Shown piece after piece: positions 11,180 to 22,569 of a DNA stretch of 64,000 nucleotides; positions within the stretch are counted from its first letter, which is position 1, and every line of letters starts with the position of its first letter. The notes beneath the pieces were generated by a model. That model did no database searches and had not been told where the DNA came from. It was given only the letters and a program-made list of their open reading frames with translations. A program made the translations under genes and the position numbers. This stretch comes from Thereva unica (taxonomy: Eukaryota > Arthropoda > Insecta > Diptera > Therevidae), in the NCBI GenBank assembly GCA_949987705.1, contig OX465286.1, positions 2,085,445-2,149,444 of the forward strand, in the 5' to 3' direction.

Positions 11180-14100
11180 TCAAAAATGTTTTTTTGAATT
11201 GGACAATACAATTTTTCCGGCAGGAACGTTCGGGAATAATAAATTTAACATCGTTTTAAGATGAGAATCCTTTGGAAAGGGTAAATTTTGTGGATTTTCT
11301 AAAAATATTGAATAATTCTGTTTATCATATGTACAATTAATGAAATTACAGAATGGATAATTAATTGTATCTGATGTGGCTTGTATATCAGTTAAGCTTT
11401 TCGCTATATAAACAGTTTTACCAACTATATTATCACTGTCATTTAACTCTTTAGCATTGTCAACAGCCATTATAAATTTCATACCATATAAACCGAATAT
11501 ATTAGTTATTTCCATTTTAATTTCGTTTAAATTCAAGCGGTTACCATCGATTTTTTGTAGTAAAATAGACGCTTTGCGACCAGTTGTATAGCGCTCAATA
11601 ATCCCATCGCATAGTGATATATTAATCCATGGTGTAGACGGCAGTATGCATGTTTCTGTTGAGCAAATTGATATTTTTATTTGTATACCCTTTAAATCGA
11701 AAGATTCCTCAATAACAACACGTTTATCTTGTGCAGTTTTATTATATTCATTAAACGTTGACTTAACTGTTGTTTGAATTAAATCCTTATGCTTTTCAGC
11801 GACCTTCTTTAGTTGATTATCATTCTTATCAGTTGTGTAGAATATTAAGACTTGATCCGTTGGTATTAGCTGTGCCTTCTTCTTAAGTTTTTGTATACGA
11901 TTTATTATTTCCCTAGCGATACCTTCCTCGATTAGATCATCATTTGGTGTCATGTCCATTAGTACAAGCACATCGTTATCGCTATGCGCCTCGTAATTTG
12001 GACCAAGCTTTTCAGATATACAATAAATAATTCGCACTTCATTTAGATCAATATCATGCCCCATTATATTAAATTTGCCAGTTAATAATGATTTTTGTAT
12101 ATCATTATCATTTAATTGCTTAATAGAATTCATAACTGTTTTAAAATCACCCTTAAGACGTTGTCCTAATGTTTTATGATCTGGCTCAGCACGCAATGTA
12201 ATACCATATTTATCTTTATCCATGCTAATTGTTAATTTACGTACATTCAATTCACCAATTATAAAATCATTCAATTTTAATATATCATTTAAGTAATTCT
12301 TATCTTTATGTATAACAATTACTTCAGATATTGGATATTTAGTTGGTAGTGTTCGTCTATCTCGCATAACACGGCCCAATTCAATAACTGATTGCATTCG
12401 CGATACAGCTAATTCAACATCGTTCTTAATAAATGACCGATTAGCAATTGGCATCATTTGATAATGTACAGAGCCGTCAATGTTAATATTCTTTTGTAAT
12501 AATATTAATCTTTGATAAATATATTCAGATATATATGGTGTAAAGGGTGCCATCATTTTAACCATAGATAACAGAACATCATATAATGTATCAATCGACT
12601 GTATACATTCAATTTTGCCAGTTTCGCCCTTAATGCGACGTCGATTTAATCTAACATACCAATTTGTTAATTGATCTATGAATTTTGTTAACCGTGGAAC
12701 AACTGTATATAATCGATACGCTTTCATTTCTTTAGCGAAAAACTCAACTAGCGATTCCTTAAACGATAATATCCAAACATCCATAACAGTTGCTGTTTTA
12801 ATACCATCAATATGACGTTGTTTATCATAGTAATATTCGAAATTCTCTTCCTTTTCTAAACGTACAACATTCTGTATTAGAAATCTATATGCATTATACC
12901 ATGGCAAGAAGACATCCTTTATTATATCTCTGACACCTTCCTCCTTAAATCGTAAATTTTCAGCACGCACAACTGGTGAATTAATTAGATATAATCGTAA
13001 TGCATCAGCACCATATTTTGTAACAACTTCCATTGGATCTGGATAATTCTTCTTGCGTTTCGACATTTTCTGACCATCGGACGCTAATACCAAGCCATTA
13101 GCAATTAAATTCTTAAATGGCGGCTTATTAAATAGTGCTGTTGATATAACTAATAATGTATAGAACCATCCACGCGTCTGATCAATACCTTCAGCTATAA
13201 AATCAGCTGGGAATAGATTTAAGAACTCTTTCTCATTCTCAAATGGATAATGTTGCTGGGCGAATGGCATTGATCCAGATTCAAACCAGCAATCAAAGAC
13301 AGATTTAATACGCTTCAATGCCGGTTTACCGGGAATACTTGATGGTATCTCGATATGATCAATGCATTCGCGATGTAAATCAGTTATTTTTTGTCCAGAT
13401 AGTTGCTGTAGCTCCTTAATGCTACCAATGCAAACAACCTCCTCACCATCTGGCGACATCCAAATTGGTATCGGCGTGCCCCAGTAACGATTACGGCTCA
13501 CCTGTAACAAAATAATTAATAATATCCAATTCCTTATAATCATTCTCTTAATTGTTCCCATAGTTATGAAAGTGATCTAACCCCGAGATCCTGACAAGTC
13601 TTTGGGAAGAATTTAACCAACGTTGGAATGTGTTTTTAACTGCTTCAATCGCAAGTTTTTAAAAATACCACGAAACTAAAACAGAATATATACGACTTTA
13701 AATCACTTTCACGACTTGTGGGATTATATAAATATAAATTACCGCCCAATCACGAGCCTCCTTCAGCCAATTACCGAAACGTTTCTCCTTAACAAAATCT
13801 GGTACCCAATATGTTTGCGAACTGCACGATAATAAGTTCTTTGACATATGCTCAACCCGAACGAACCATGATGGAACAGCCTTATATAGTAGCGGTGTAT
13901 CTGAACGCCAACAGAATGGATAATTATGCTTAACTTGGCTCAATTGAAACAGTAGCCCTTTTTGCTTTAGCATTGCTATAATATTTTTATCAGCATCCTT
14001 AACATATTGCCCAACAAAATCAGTTACTTCAGATGTAAAACGTCCAGTATCATCAACTGGACATATAATTTTACTTGATTTTGTTATAATGCCAGCTGTT

Positions 14101-15206
14101 AAGCAAACACGGTAATCATCTTCACCAAAATATGGTGCTTGATGCACAATACCTGTACCCGATTCTTCTGTAACATAATCATCAAGTAATACACGAAATG
14201 CATTCATTTCTTTTCCATATTCTTCGAAATATGGGAATGGTGGACGATATTTCATGTTGGCCAATTGTTTACCTTCGAATTTTTCTAATATTTCGTAGTC
14301 TTTTGGTGTTTTAAATACATAATCAAGGCGGCATTCGGCTAAATAAACAATTTTACCAGTTTTAATCTCCTTTGCCTTAACATAAATCATTTTTGAATTA
14401 ACACAAATTGATAAATTCGATGGCAATGTCCATGGTGTTGTTGTCCATATTAAGAAATTAGCATTATCTTTACTATTAATAGCTGGCAACGCAACAGTAA
14501 CACATGGATCAACAACTTCCTTGTAATTTTGCCCAGATTCAAAATTCGATAATGCCGTGGTACATGCTGTAGAATATGGCATTACTTTAACACCTTGGTA
14601 GACAAGACCCTTTTCATATAGCTGCTTAAATACCCACCAAATTGTTTCCATATACCATGGATATAGTGTTTTGTAATCATTTTTAAAATCAATCCATCTA
14701 CCCATACGTCCGACAATTTCCTCCCATTCTTTAGCGTAACGCATTACAATTTTACGGCACTCATTATTATACACACCGATGCCCATTTTATTGACATCTT
14801 CTGGGCCACGTATACCAAGTGTTTTATCAATTTCATACTCAACCGGTAATCCATGACAATCCCATCCAAATCTACGATCGACATGATATCCTTGCTGATA
14901 GGCATAACGTGTTACAACATCCTTTATTGTTCCAGCTAATATATGACCATAATGTGGCAATCCAGTAGCAAATGGTGGACCATCATAGAATGTATATCTA
15001 AGTGATATATAAAATATAGTAAGCATACAGCGATATTGCTGGCTTTATTAATAATGAATTTACCGTGGTTTTCCCTTTGATAGTTTTAGGCAATTCTCAA
15101 AGATTTTCTCCTTTTTCCAATAGGTTAGAATTTGCTCCTCTTCATATGGAAAATTGATGCTCTCTGGAACACGGCAAATATCGTTTTTCGTTAGTTTTTT
15201 TGCCAT
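11180..15206 (-). CDS. IleRS: Isoleucyl-tRNA synthetase, cytoplasmic (class I)
   Basis: Charges tRNA-Ile with isoleucine in the cytosol. Three coding exons join in frame: 15206-15064 (143 nt), 14997-13743 (1255 nt) and 13501-11180 (2322 nt), giving about 1239 aa, the usual size for the eukaryotic cytoplasmic enzyme. The 66-bp and 241-bp introns are GT-AG. The protein starts MAKKLTKNDICRVPESINFP. Class I signatures are HYGH at residues 63-66 (in PFATGLPHYGHILAGT) and KMSKR at about 611-615 (in DGQKMSKRKK). WDCHGLP lies near 93-99. The CP1 editing domain shows TTPWTLPSN near 234-242 and GTGIVHQAPYFGEDD near 328-342. The exon 2/3 junction falls in RDWA|VSRNRYWGTP. After the catalytic core come the anticodon-binding helical domain (YVRLNRRR) and the long eukaryotic C-terminal extension. 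No stop or frameshift is seen. The open frames extending past the exon ends are intron read-through. Confidence 0.96.
13502..13742 (-). other. IleRS intron 2
   Basis: On the minus strand, donor GGGCG|GTAATT at 13742 and acceptor TTGTTACAG ending at 13502. Removal restores RDWA-VSRNRYW, the conserved sequence at this point in IleRS. Confidence 0.9.
14998..15063 (-). other. IleRS intron 1
   Basis: On the minus strand, donor CCACG|GTAAAT at 15063 and acceptor TATATCACTTAG ending at 14998. Splicing gives KGKPR-YTFYDGPPFATG, in frame with family-conserved residues. The length is 66 bp, typical of short insect introns. Confidence 0.9.
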
Positions 15207-15384
15207 ATTTTAAACGTATTGAATGCTAGCTATATTCACTATACAATTTATATTAATATTATTAACTAAATGATGCAATTTTTGTCACGTGTAAAATGCC
15301 GCACAAACTTTGCAGAGAAAACCGTCCAAGAAGCTGTTTGACAGTTCGCAATGCATAATGAATTTTTTCTTTCACACAGGGTGC

Positions 15385-15650
15385 GAAAAAAAATTCATTT
15401 TGTTCATTGTTCAACCTGCCTGCAGCAAGCCTCTTTGATATAAAGAAAATAATATTATAAAATTTTCAAAATATGATTTATAATTTTTTTAATTATAAAT
15501 TAAAACTTATAAAAAATTAAATAATAATTTAAAGATCAGTTGCGATATTAAAAATTATTTATTTTACTTTATAAAACAAAAATAAAACGTTTTCAAATTC
15601 AAAAAAAAAATTCATTTTGTTCATTGTTCACCTTGTATGCAGCAAACTTC
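15385..15650. repeat. Short direct repeat upstream of IleRS
   Basis: The block A(n)TTCATTTTGTTCATTGTTCA, followed by CCT.G..TGCAGCAA, occurs at about 15388-15428 and again at about 15600-15643, roughly 212 bp apart. It lies upstream of the IleRS start; no function can be read. Confidence 0.6.
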
Positions 15651-15659
15651 ATGACATAA

Positions 15660-16370
15660 CTTCATGTTGATTCTTGTTGCTTCATGGCGACCGTTCTCGA
15701 AGGAATCTTTGTGATATCAATTTTATGGTAAATATATTATCTGCGTAAATTAAATTTAGTTATTTTTATAATTTATTATATTTAAAATACATTTAACTTA
15801 ATCTAGATATGCGCTAGACGCGTTGAGGGACAATTTTATTCACCAGGAAGATAAATTATTTCTGCTAATTTTCAAAGAATAAAAATCAAGCGTTTTCTTT
15901 TTAATTAAGCACCTGTCCTCTTATGTAGTGTTGTCCTTTTAAATAGTTCAGATAACATTCTGAAATGATGAAAAGATGAAATGCCCTTGGGAGTTTTGGA
16001 CGCGAGCATTGGACGAACAACTGGGCGCTGCGCTGGTGTTTAATGCAGTCGCATGGGCTTTTACTCGGTTGTTTTTTTGAATTCTCTTGTCCTTTGTAAC
16101 GTTCAATGGGATATTCGCTGGAGTCGTGTAATCCTTCCTCCGCCGCCCATTTCTCCTGTAAGCAACTTTCCATCATACGTTTGTTCCTCCGTTGTACGTG
16201 CCCCATGTTAAAGGGGTGCTTGTAGTGAAATGGAATTGCAAGATTAAAGCGGGGTTTCTACTTAGGTGAACTAATGCAATTTCGATGATGTTTCCCTTTT
16301 AAAATGTGTTTTTTTTCATCAATCGCAAATCTCGTTAATTATGCAGATTAGAGGTCACTTTTCCGATCAC
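15660..16370. other. Non-coding stretch
   Basis: No recognised gene. A 101-codon minus-strand frame (15901-16206) has no identifiable motif and lies among repeats. Confidence 0.5.
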
Positions 16371-16380
16371 CTTGAATATT

Positions 16381-16685
16381 GGCCTCGATTCCCAGATCCG
16401 ACGGGAGGGAAGTGAGTTGCGGATTTGACACTTTGCGATTCTCAAATCCGCAACCCCGAATTTCTTTTTGACATTTTCCGCGCTGTAAAAGTGTGATCCG
16501 CAACAAATTTTCTGCGGATTTGAACGACAAATGCGCCTAAGATAATCCGACATCGTATATTTCATTATCGCGTGAGTCTTCACTCCGAATTTTCGATTTA
16601 AACCAATCCGGGACTGCGGATTTGAGAATCGCAAAGTGTCAAATCCGCACTCACTTCCCTCCCGTCGGATCTGGGAATCGAGGCC
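16381..16685. mobile_element. 305-bp MITE-like element with ~72-bp TIRs
   Basis: The arms at 16381-16452 and 16615-16685 are reverse complements with essentially a one-base indel and otherwise no visible difference; both begin GGCCTCGATTCCCAGATCCG. The element is flanked directly by ATT (16378-16380 and 16686-16688), consistent with a 3-bp target-site duplication. The ~160-bp centre contains further short TCCG-rich copies of arm motifs but no coding capacity. Superfamily is undetermined. The open frame crossing it is an artefact of the arms. Confidence 0.8.
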
Positions 16686-17139
16686 ATTTAGTATATTGTA
16701 GTTTTTATTATCCTGAACAAACGGAAATGTCTTGTTACTGCAAACAAAAATAATTAATAATTTGGTGCATGGACGGGGCTGTGGGGGCTGAGCCCCAACT
16801 AAATAGAATTTCAACGGAGGTACCCAAGCTGGTTTATGTCCTCTAAGTGAGTCTAGTACTATTTTTCTTTTATCCAAGTTTATCTGAGTTTTTTTATCCA
16901 AGTATTGAACCGCGTCTCGCCCTATACTAACTTTGGGATTGGGCCACCGATTTGTATATATAACTAAATAGAGCTTGCAGTAAGTTTATCTGAGTTTTTT
17001 ATCCAAGTATTGAACCGCGTCTCACCCTATACTAGCTTTGGCTCACCCTATACTAACTTTGGGATTGAGCCACCGATTTGTATATATAACTAAATAGAGC
17101 TTGCAGTCTACATCGTGAAAGCTTTTTCTGGATATGTGA

Positions 17140-17257
17140 GGGCGCTTTCAGTAATGCAGGATGCGTGCGCAATTGACTTATTCAGTCATTGAAAGCTTTC
17201 ACTTTCAATTGCTGAATAAGTCATTTGCGCACGCATCCTGCATTACTGAAAGCGCCC
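17140..17257. mobile_element. 118-bp hairpin MITE, copy 1
   Basis: Starts GGGCGCTTTCAGTAATGCAG and ends with the reverse complement. The halves pair over more than 50 bp with about three mismatches, leaving a tiny loop. TGA flanks it at 17137-17139 and 17258-17260. The paralogous site in the second host repeat, near 17790, reads GGATATGTGATCCATGC with no insert, so TGA is the 3-bp target duplication. It is non-coding. Confidence 0.92.
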
Positions 17258-17587
17258 TGATTCATGCATTGGATAATTGTTTGGCATTGCTGGTATATGC
17301 CGCCAGGTGCATGAAAGTTGTTCGTTGATATTGCTATGGGGGCTGAGCCCTAACTAAATAGAATTTCAACGGAGGTACCAAAGCTGGTTTATGTCCTCTA
17401 AGTGAGTCTAGTACTATTTTTCTTTTATCCAAGTTTATATGAGTTTTTTATCCAAGTATTGAACCGCACCTAGCCCTATACTAACTTTGGGATTGAGCCA
17501 CCGATTTGTATATATAACTAAATAGAGCTTGAAGTAAGTTTATCTGAGTTTTTATCCAAGTACTGAACCGCGTCTCACCCTATACTA

Positions 17588-17705
17588 GGGCGCTTTCAGT
17601 AATGCAGGATGCGTGCGCAAATGACTTATTCAGCAATTGAAAGTGAAAGCTTTCAATGACTGAATAAGTCAATTGCGCACGCATCCTGCATTACTGAAAG
17701 CGCCC
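17588..17705. mobile_element. 118-bp hairpin MITE, copy 2 (opposite orientation)
   Basis: This is the exact reverse complement of the copy at 17140-17257 over all 118 bp, as judged by reading the asymmetric centre (TCATTGAAAGC versus CAATTGAAAGTG). It is flanked by CTA at 17585-17587 and 17706-17708. The empty site in the other host repeat, near 17050, reads CCTATACTAACTTTGGG. Identity to copy 1 implies recent activity or local conversion. Confidence 0.92.
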
Positions 17706-18407
17706 CTAACTTTGGGATTGAGCCACCGATTTGTATATATAACTAAATAGAGCTTGCAGTCTACATCGTGAAAGCTTTTTCTGGATATGTGATCCATGCA
17801 TTGGATAATTGTTTGGCATTGCTGATAGATGCCGCCAAGTGTATGAAAGTTGTTCGTTGATATTGCGATAGACAAATAAAAGGATTATAATTATTGATTA
17901 TTTTAACTGTTTATGTTGATAGTCAATGTTGAATTAAAAAATGCAATCAAATTTTGCTGAGCGTGCAATTGAATCAAATTTATCGAGGATAATGACTGAA
18001 GGTAAAAATGCAACTCTTTGTGACTCGAGTCTCTATTCCCTGTAGCTCCTTTACTGATGGGTCGTATTGTCCGAAGTTTTGATTGGTAACGGTGGCACTA
18101 TGGTAGGGAGACGTACTTATGCCTATTCGATGGTGCTGGGATATCCGGTTCGTCCTCTTTCTGCCAGCAAGTCATACTTAATGGTGTAGTCAGGCTGAAG
18201 GGTTAATAAATCAACCCCTTCAAGGCTTAATTATCAGATTTCAGTCTTCCGTGATGTGAGTCTGTTATTACGTCTAATATGACTGGTTGGATCCTATTTA
18301 AATTAGCGACTAAGATGATCATATGGATTAAAGTGCCTTTAAGATGTTTATCAGTAAATAAGATTCGTTCTCAATCCTTCAATCTAGTCGAGCCAGTATC
18401 GCACTTA

Positions 18408-18808
18408 AGGGCCCCGGAGACGATCAATAATATTGTCAATACGGCTCTCAATAATATTGACGAGGCGCATTGAAAGACCATATTGACCGTTTACGAGGGG
18501 TTCAAACGTATTGTCAATTTATTGAAGCATATTGATAGAAATTTTGATTGAAGCGCATTGACGCGAGGCATATTGATGCACGCATTGACGTTTACAAGGT
18601 TTATTGGTCAATATTTCGTTAGTATTTCAACTTATTCCAAAAATAAACACGTCAAAATCGCCACCGCGTCACAACCGATTTTCAAAACAACACTGCGAAG
18701 TCGCCATATTGATAGTTAGATTGACGAGATTTTTGAAGCGTATTGACAGGAGCTTCAATATTATTGTCAATACGTATTGACAATATTATTGATCGTCTAC
18801 GAGCCCCT
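18408..18808. mobile_element. 401-bp Harbinger-like MITE rich in ATTGAC motifs
   Basis: The TIRs share a perfect 26-bp core, AGACGATCAATAATATTGTC plus AATACG (18418-18443, with its reverse complement at 18773-18798), and outer ends AGGG..CCCT. The flanking direct repeat TTA (18405-18407 and 18809-18811) is the target typical of PIF/Harbinger elements. The interior contains many ATTGAC/GTCAAT hexamers, including the palindrome GTCAATACGTATTGAC near 18767. It is non-coding. Confidence 0.8.
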
Positions 18809-19171
18809 TTAGGTGTGTGTCAAGACCTTGAGCTTCTTTCCTTACTGCCAATTTTTCCCTGCGAGGGTTCCTTATACGTGTGCAGACGTTTTGTAACGTC
18901 TGGATGCCATTCAGAAAGATGGAATATTCCAAATAATATGGCTTTAGATCATAATATGCCGATACGTCCCGACCTGACGATGCTAATTTTGCTGTTCCTG
19001 GGTGTCAATGGATGTTGATGGTTCTGATTTTCCAGACAAAGCACTTGCTTCCATTTACCACCATTTTGGTCTCTATTTTAATATTTTTATCTGTAACCAT
19101 AAGCCAGCAGTGTTTCAAAAGCCTTCTTTAATCTGCCGTTAATTTAAAAAACATTTCTGTTATTGTTTCAG

Positions 19172-19347
19172 CATTTTCATGGGATGACACACATTACGGA
19201 AGAGATTATCTAGTGAAATTTCGTATCTGTGGATCAAGCTTGAATTTTTCTTCTGATTATTTGAAACGACAAGGACGTCATTGTAGATGTTTCTACGATT
19301 CATCGATGGATACATTTAGGAAATGCACTTTCTTAATAGATATAAAA
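19172..19347 (+). CDS. Possible coding exon, cysteine-rich, unknown protein
   Basis: The segment is bounded by a strong acceptor (TTATTGTTTCAG ending at 19171) and a consensus donor (AAAA|GTAAGT at 19348). It is open through 58 codons after two leading bases and reads FSWDDTHYGRDYLVKFRICG... ending RKCTFLIDIK, with four cysteines (C19, C37, C39, C51). A diverged copy of the same segment, including both splice sites, lies at 35292-35562. No family is recognised. It could be an internal exon of a large gene spanning this region, an alternative exon, or a fragment of a mobile element. No joined partner exon was found. Confidence 0.4.
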
Positions 19348-19379
19348 GTAAGTAATAAACACTTTTAATGGTAACAAAC

Positions 19380-22300
19380 ACTCTCGACGGCACTAAACAC
19401 TAAGAAAACAAAACAAAAATACAACAGAAGAAGAAGGTCTTCATTTGCTCGTTTTCTTTCGCAATTATTTTTTGTGTGTAAAATTATTGTTTTGTTGACC
19501 TTTTACTTACTTGGCGTGTGTGTGTGTTCTCAACGTCTTTTGAGGAAGTTGTCTTTTCCCTCTTTAATAATAAAAATAACGAAAAAAGAAAAGAAAAATT
19601 GTCTCTACTATGCGAGTAGTTGTTTGATACCCAACAGGGAAGGATGTGTGTCTTCTCAACTGTGTCCAAGAGTTTCAAATGAGGAAAACGAATTTTTGGT
19701 TTTTTTATCATTTATAATAGCAGCGTGAGGATGTGAATTTAAAATTATTAAAACAAGAAAGAGAAACACTTTTTTTGTAAGTTTTATTCTCATTTATACA
19801 CGTACACACTACATAAACATGATAGAGGGTAACAAGGCTGCGATCTCCTTCTTCGTTATTTTAAAAAGAATTGTTGCGATTCCTTTTTCCTTCTTCAACT
19901 AAAAATTTGAATAAAACATGAACAGGAAAACAGCAAAACAACGCGAAGTGTGGGAATCCATATGGGGGAAGGGGAGTAAAGGAGCATAATATACAAAATT
20001 GCTTCTCAAAAAAGTTTTACCTCGAATTAAATTTCTTTTTATTTATTTTATTTTGTTGTTGTTGTTGTTGTTTTTAAACTGTATGTCGTCTTCCTCTTAA
20101 GACTTTTGTTTTAAGACTTGTAATTATCCCTTTTCTTGTTACGGTGCTGGAGGAGGAAAATATATATGGGAAAGGAGTTTGGGGGTGTCGAACAAGAACG
20201 GAAATTGTTAGATACCCCCAAGAAATTTTCGTACAAATTGCAAAGTTTTGCTGCAGCATAATAAATATAAGGAGAGACAAAAGTTAAGACTTGTTATTTT
20301 GTATAACATTAAAAGGGTATACATGTGTATACATTTATATCTATGCTTACATAAGCAGCAGCAAAAAGGGGCTTCTAGTTTTCGAACTTTCTTTTTTGTT
20401 GTTGCTGGCGGTTTTCAGTTTTTGTTTGTTTATAAAAGTTTTATCTCTTGCTTCTTCTTTAAATAGCGCTATCTACAGTTCTTGGTAGGACTCGGACCTC
20501 TTAATGTCTCCTCGTTCCAGTCGGTGTCTATGTCTATATGGGCTAGTACTCGTCCTTATCGTATATATCTTCAGATATGTTCTCCATACTTTCAATTGTG
20601 GCTTATTTCGTTGTCATAATCTTCCATTATCATCTTACCCGATTAGCATTTTGAACGGGGTACAGATAGGGTTCCTATTAAGAAAGAAGAATACTCGAAG
20701 ACGGGCATAGACTTTTCATCCCTGAATTCTATTTCTAGCCGATTCATGTTTTTTCGTTTATTTTAGGGAGACTTGATCTCTGGCTACTTTATAGAAGTTG
20801 GATTAAAGGAGTTTCCTGCAGTAAACAATTTTTCAACTTTGTTCTGCGGTCTCTTATTTACAATCTTCGCCCATCTCCTTTCAATCTCAGAGATATATCT
20901 TGACAGGCATGTCGTAAAAACTCAAGTTATTAATAAATAATGGGGCAAAAAAAATTTAAAATAAAATCCGATCATGACGATTAACTTTTATTAAAAAAAA
21001 ACAAAACAAAAAAATGGTGTACTCAAAATCACTTCCGATTCTCCATTGATGGTTATTTTTTAAATAAAACAACAACTTGAAAAACGAAATGCGGGGATCG
21101 CACACGTAGGGATTGAGCGCAGCCGTTTTTATCCATTTTGTCTTTCTTCTAAAAGATCACTTCTTAATCCCTTCGGATGATCGCGCACACAAACAAAACA
21201 GAACATGATCGTGTCTGGCTTTATTTTTTTAAGCCTTCTTCCGTACTTGGTTTCTCGTCTTTCGTTTTTCTCAGTATTTATTTCCCTTTTGATTTTCGCA
21301 TAAAGCACTTTGCAGATGACATAATCACAAGGAGTTTCTTGCATCTCCTCTCCTCCTCGGGCATCGGATGCATGCCGTTCCCGACGGTGTGTGTATCATA
21401 ATTTTAATTTTGTTGCCTGATATCTTTAATAAATTGGCTCTGGACATTCCACATCATTTTTTACTTTAACTTAATATCCTCGAAAGGGTTTTCTACCTAA
21501 TTTTGTGCAATGATTTTAAGCGTTTTTGCGATATTAAGTGGTTTTGTCTATCATATAACCATAGGGGAAGAAAAGCAATGGCGATAGAACGGACCCTTCC
21601 CCCATCCGCATGAATATAAAATTATTTCGAAGAAGCCCAGATCTCCGCAACGACAACGGAGGATGTAACAACACAAAAACTTAAGCTAAAAATAAGAAAA
21701 CAAAATGCAAGAAACAAGAAGAGAAGACCGAGAAAGATTTTTGCGACAAGACAATTTCCTCAATTATAGTGTCATTTAGTTACGTTTTAATATCGACGAC
21801 AGACAAATTAAATTCTCAGTCGTATGCTGTCCGATCGCCAGGTATCCAGAGGAATCCATATCTCCATTCCCATTCACTTCGCCGATGGAGATTTGACTTC
21901 CGGTGAATTGTGCGCTCTGATTTTATTTTTATCATTTTGAATTTTTATTTGCGGAAAGAAATCAACTTAATTACTCAATTCTTTTCGGGCTTTTTGTCTT
22001 ATTTTTCGGGGCTGCAGGTCTTTGCCATTTTCGTTTTTCGTTTGGAGATTCAAAAACCTCGACAAACTTCGTAGTCGTTTGGAAGCGCATCCGTTACGTA
22101 TGGAAAATTTGGCTCTATTATAACAACCCCCGACACTGGCCTACTCTATAGAGCAATCTGACGACTCATTTACCTCCAGGACCTAATCTTATCTCGATCT
22201 CGCAAAGTGCGAGGGAAGCATTCTTCGCAGGCTTTCACACTACTGGAGGGAGAGTGAAATAGGTGTGTACCCAAGAAGAGCCTGACAAATATCACATTAC

Positions 22301-22490
22301 AATGGATTCAAAATACCAGAAGAAGAAAGACCCAACAAAAACTATGGTTTAGGAAGATGGGAGGCTAAAATTTCCGAAGAGACCAATGCACGGCTAATTA
22401 AATAATCCTTCATCCCTTCTGATTGAGACTTTCTAAATGCTCCCTCTTGACAATGTTAAAAAATTGAAAACGACCCTATGCATTACCCAA
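19380..22490. other. Non-coding stretch
   Basis: Probably intronic or intergenic. It contains poly-T, TTG and AAC runs and no convincing coding segment. Short open frames show low-complexity translations only. Confidence 0.5.
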
Positions 22491-22496
22491 TATAAA

Positions 22497-22566
22497 ATAG
22501 AGATGCGCCGAATACGGGCTCGACCGAATACGAATACTCGGCCGAACATTCGGCGCATCTCGAATA
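22497..22566. repeat. Small foldback (about 65 bp)
   Basis: GAGATGCGCCGAAT at about 22500-22513 is repeated in inverted orientation as ATTCGGCGCATCTC near 22548-22561. The interior also has nested CGAATAC/GTATTCG-like pieces. It resembles the end or core of a short inverted-repeat element, but no target duplication was resolved. Confidence 0.5.
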
Positions 22567-22569
22567 TAA

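Larger units (their letters stand above)
16781..17870. repeat. Tandemly duplicated ~430-bp repeat carrying hairpin insertions
   Basis: A unit starting GGGGGCTGAGCCC(C/T)AACTAAATAG occurs at 16781-17337 and 17338-17870. Within each unit a ~105-bp block (AGTTTATCTGAGTTTTTTATC to CTAAATAGAGCTTG) is itself duplicated, at about 16876 and 16981 in copy 1 and about 17430 and 17534 in copy 2. The tail runs from CATCGTGAAAGCTTTTTCTG to GTTGTTCGTTGATATTGC. Copy 1 has a hairpin element in its tail and copy 2 has one in its second block; without them the copies align closely. No coding function is identified. Confidence 0.85.

Noticed and set aside
16335..16901. 188-codon minus-strand open frame
   Set aside because: It is composed of the inverted arms of the 305-bp element and adjoining repeat; not a gene.
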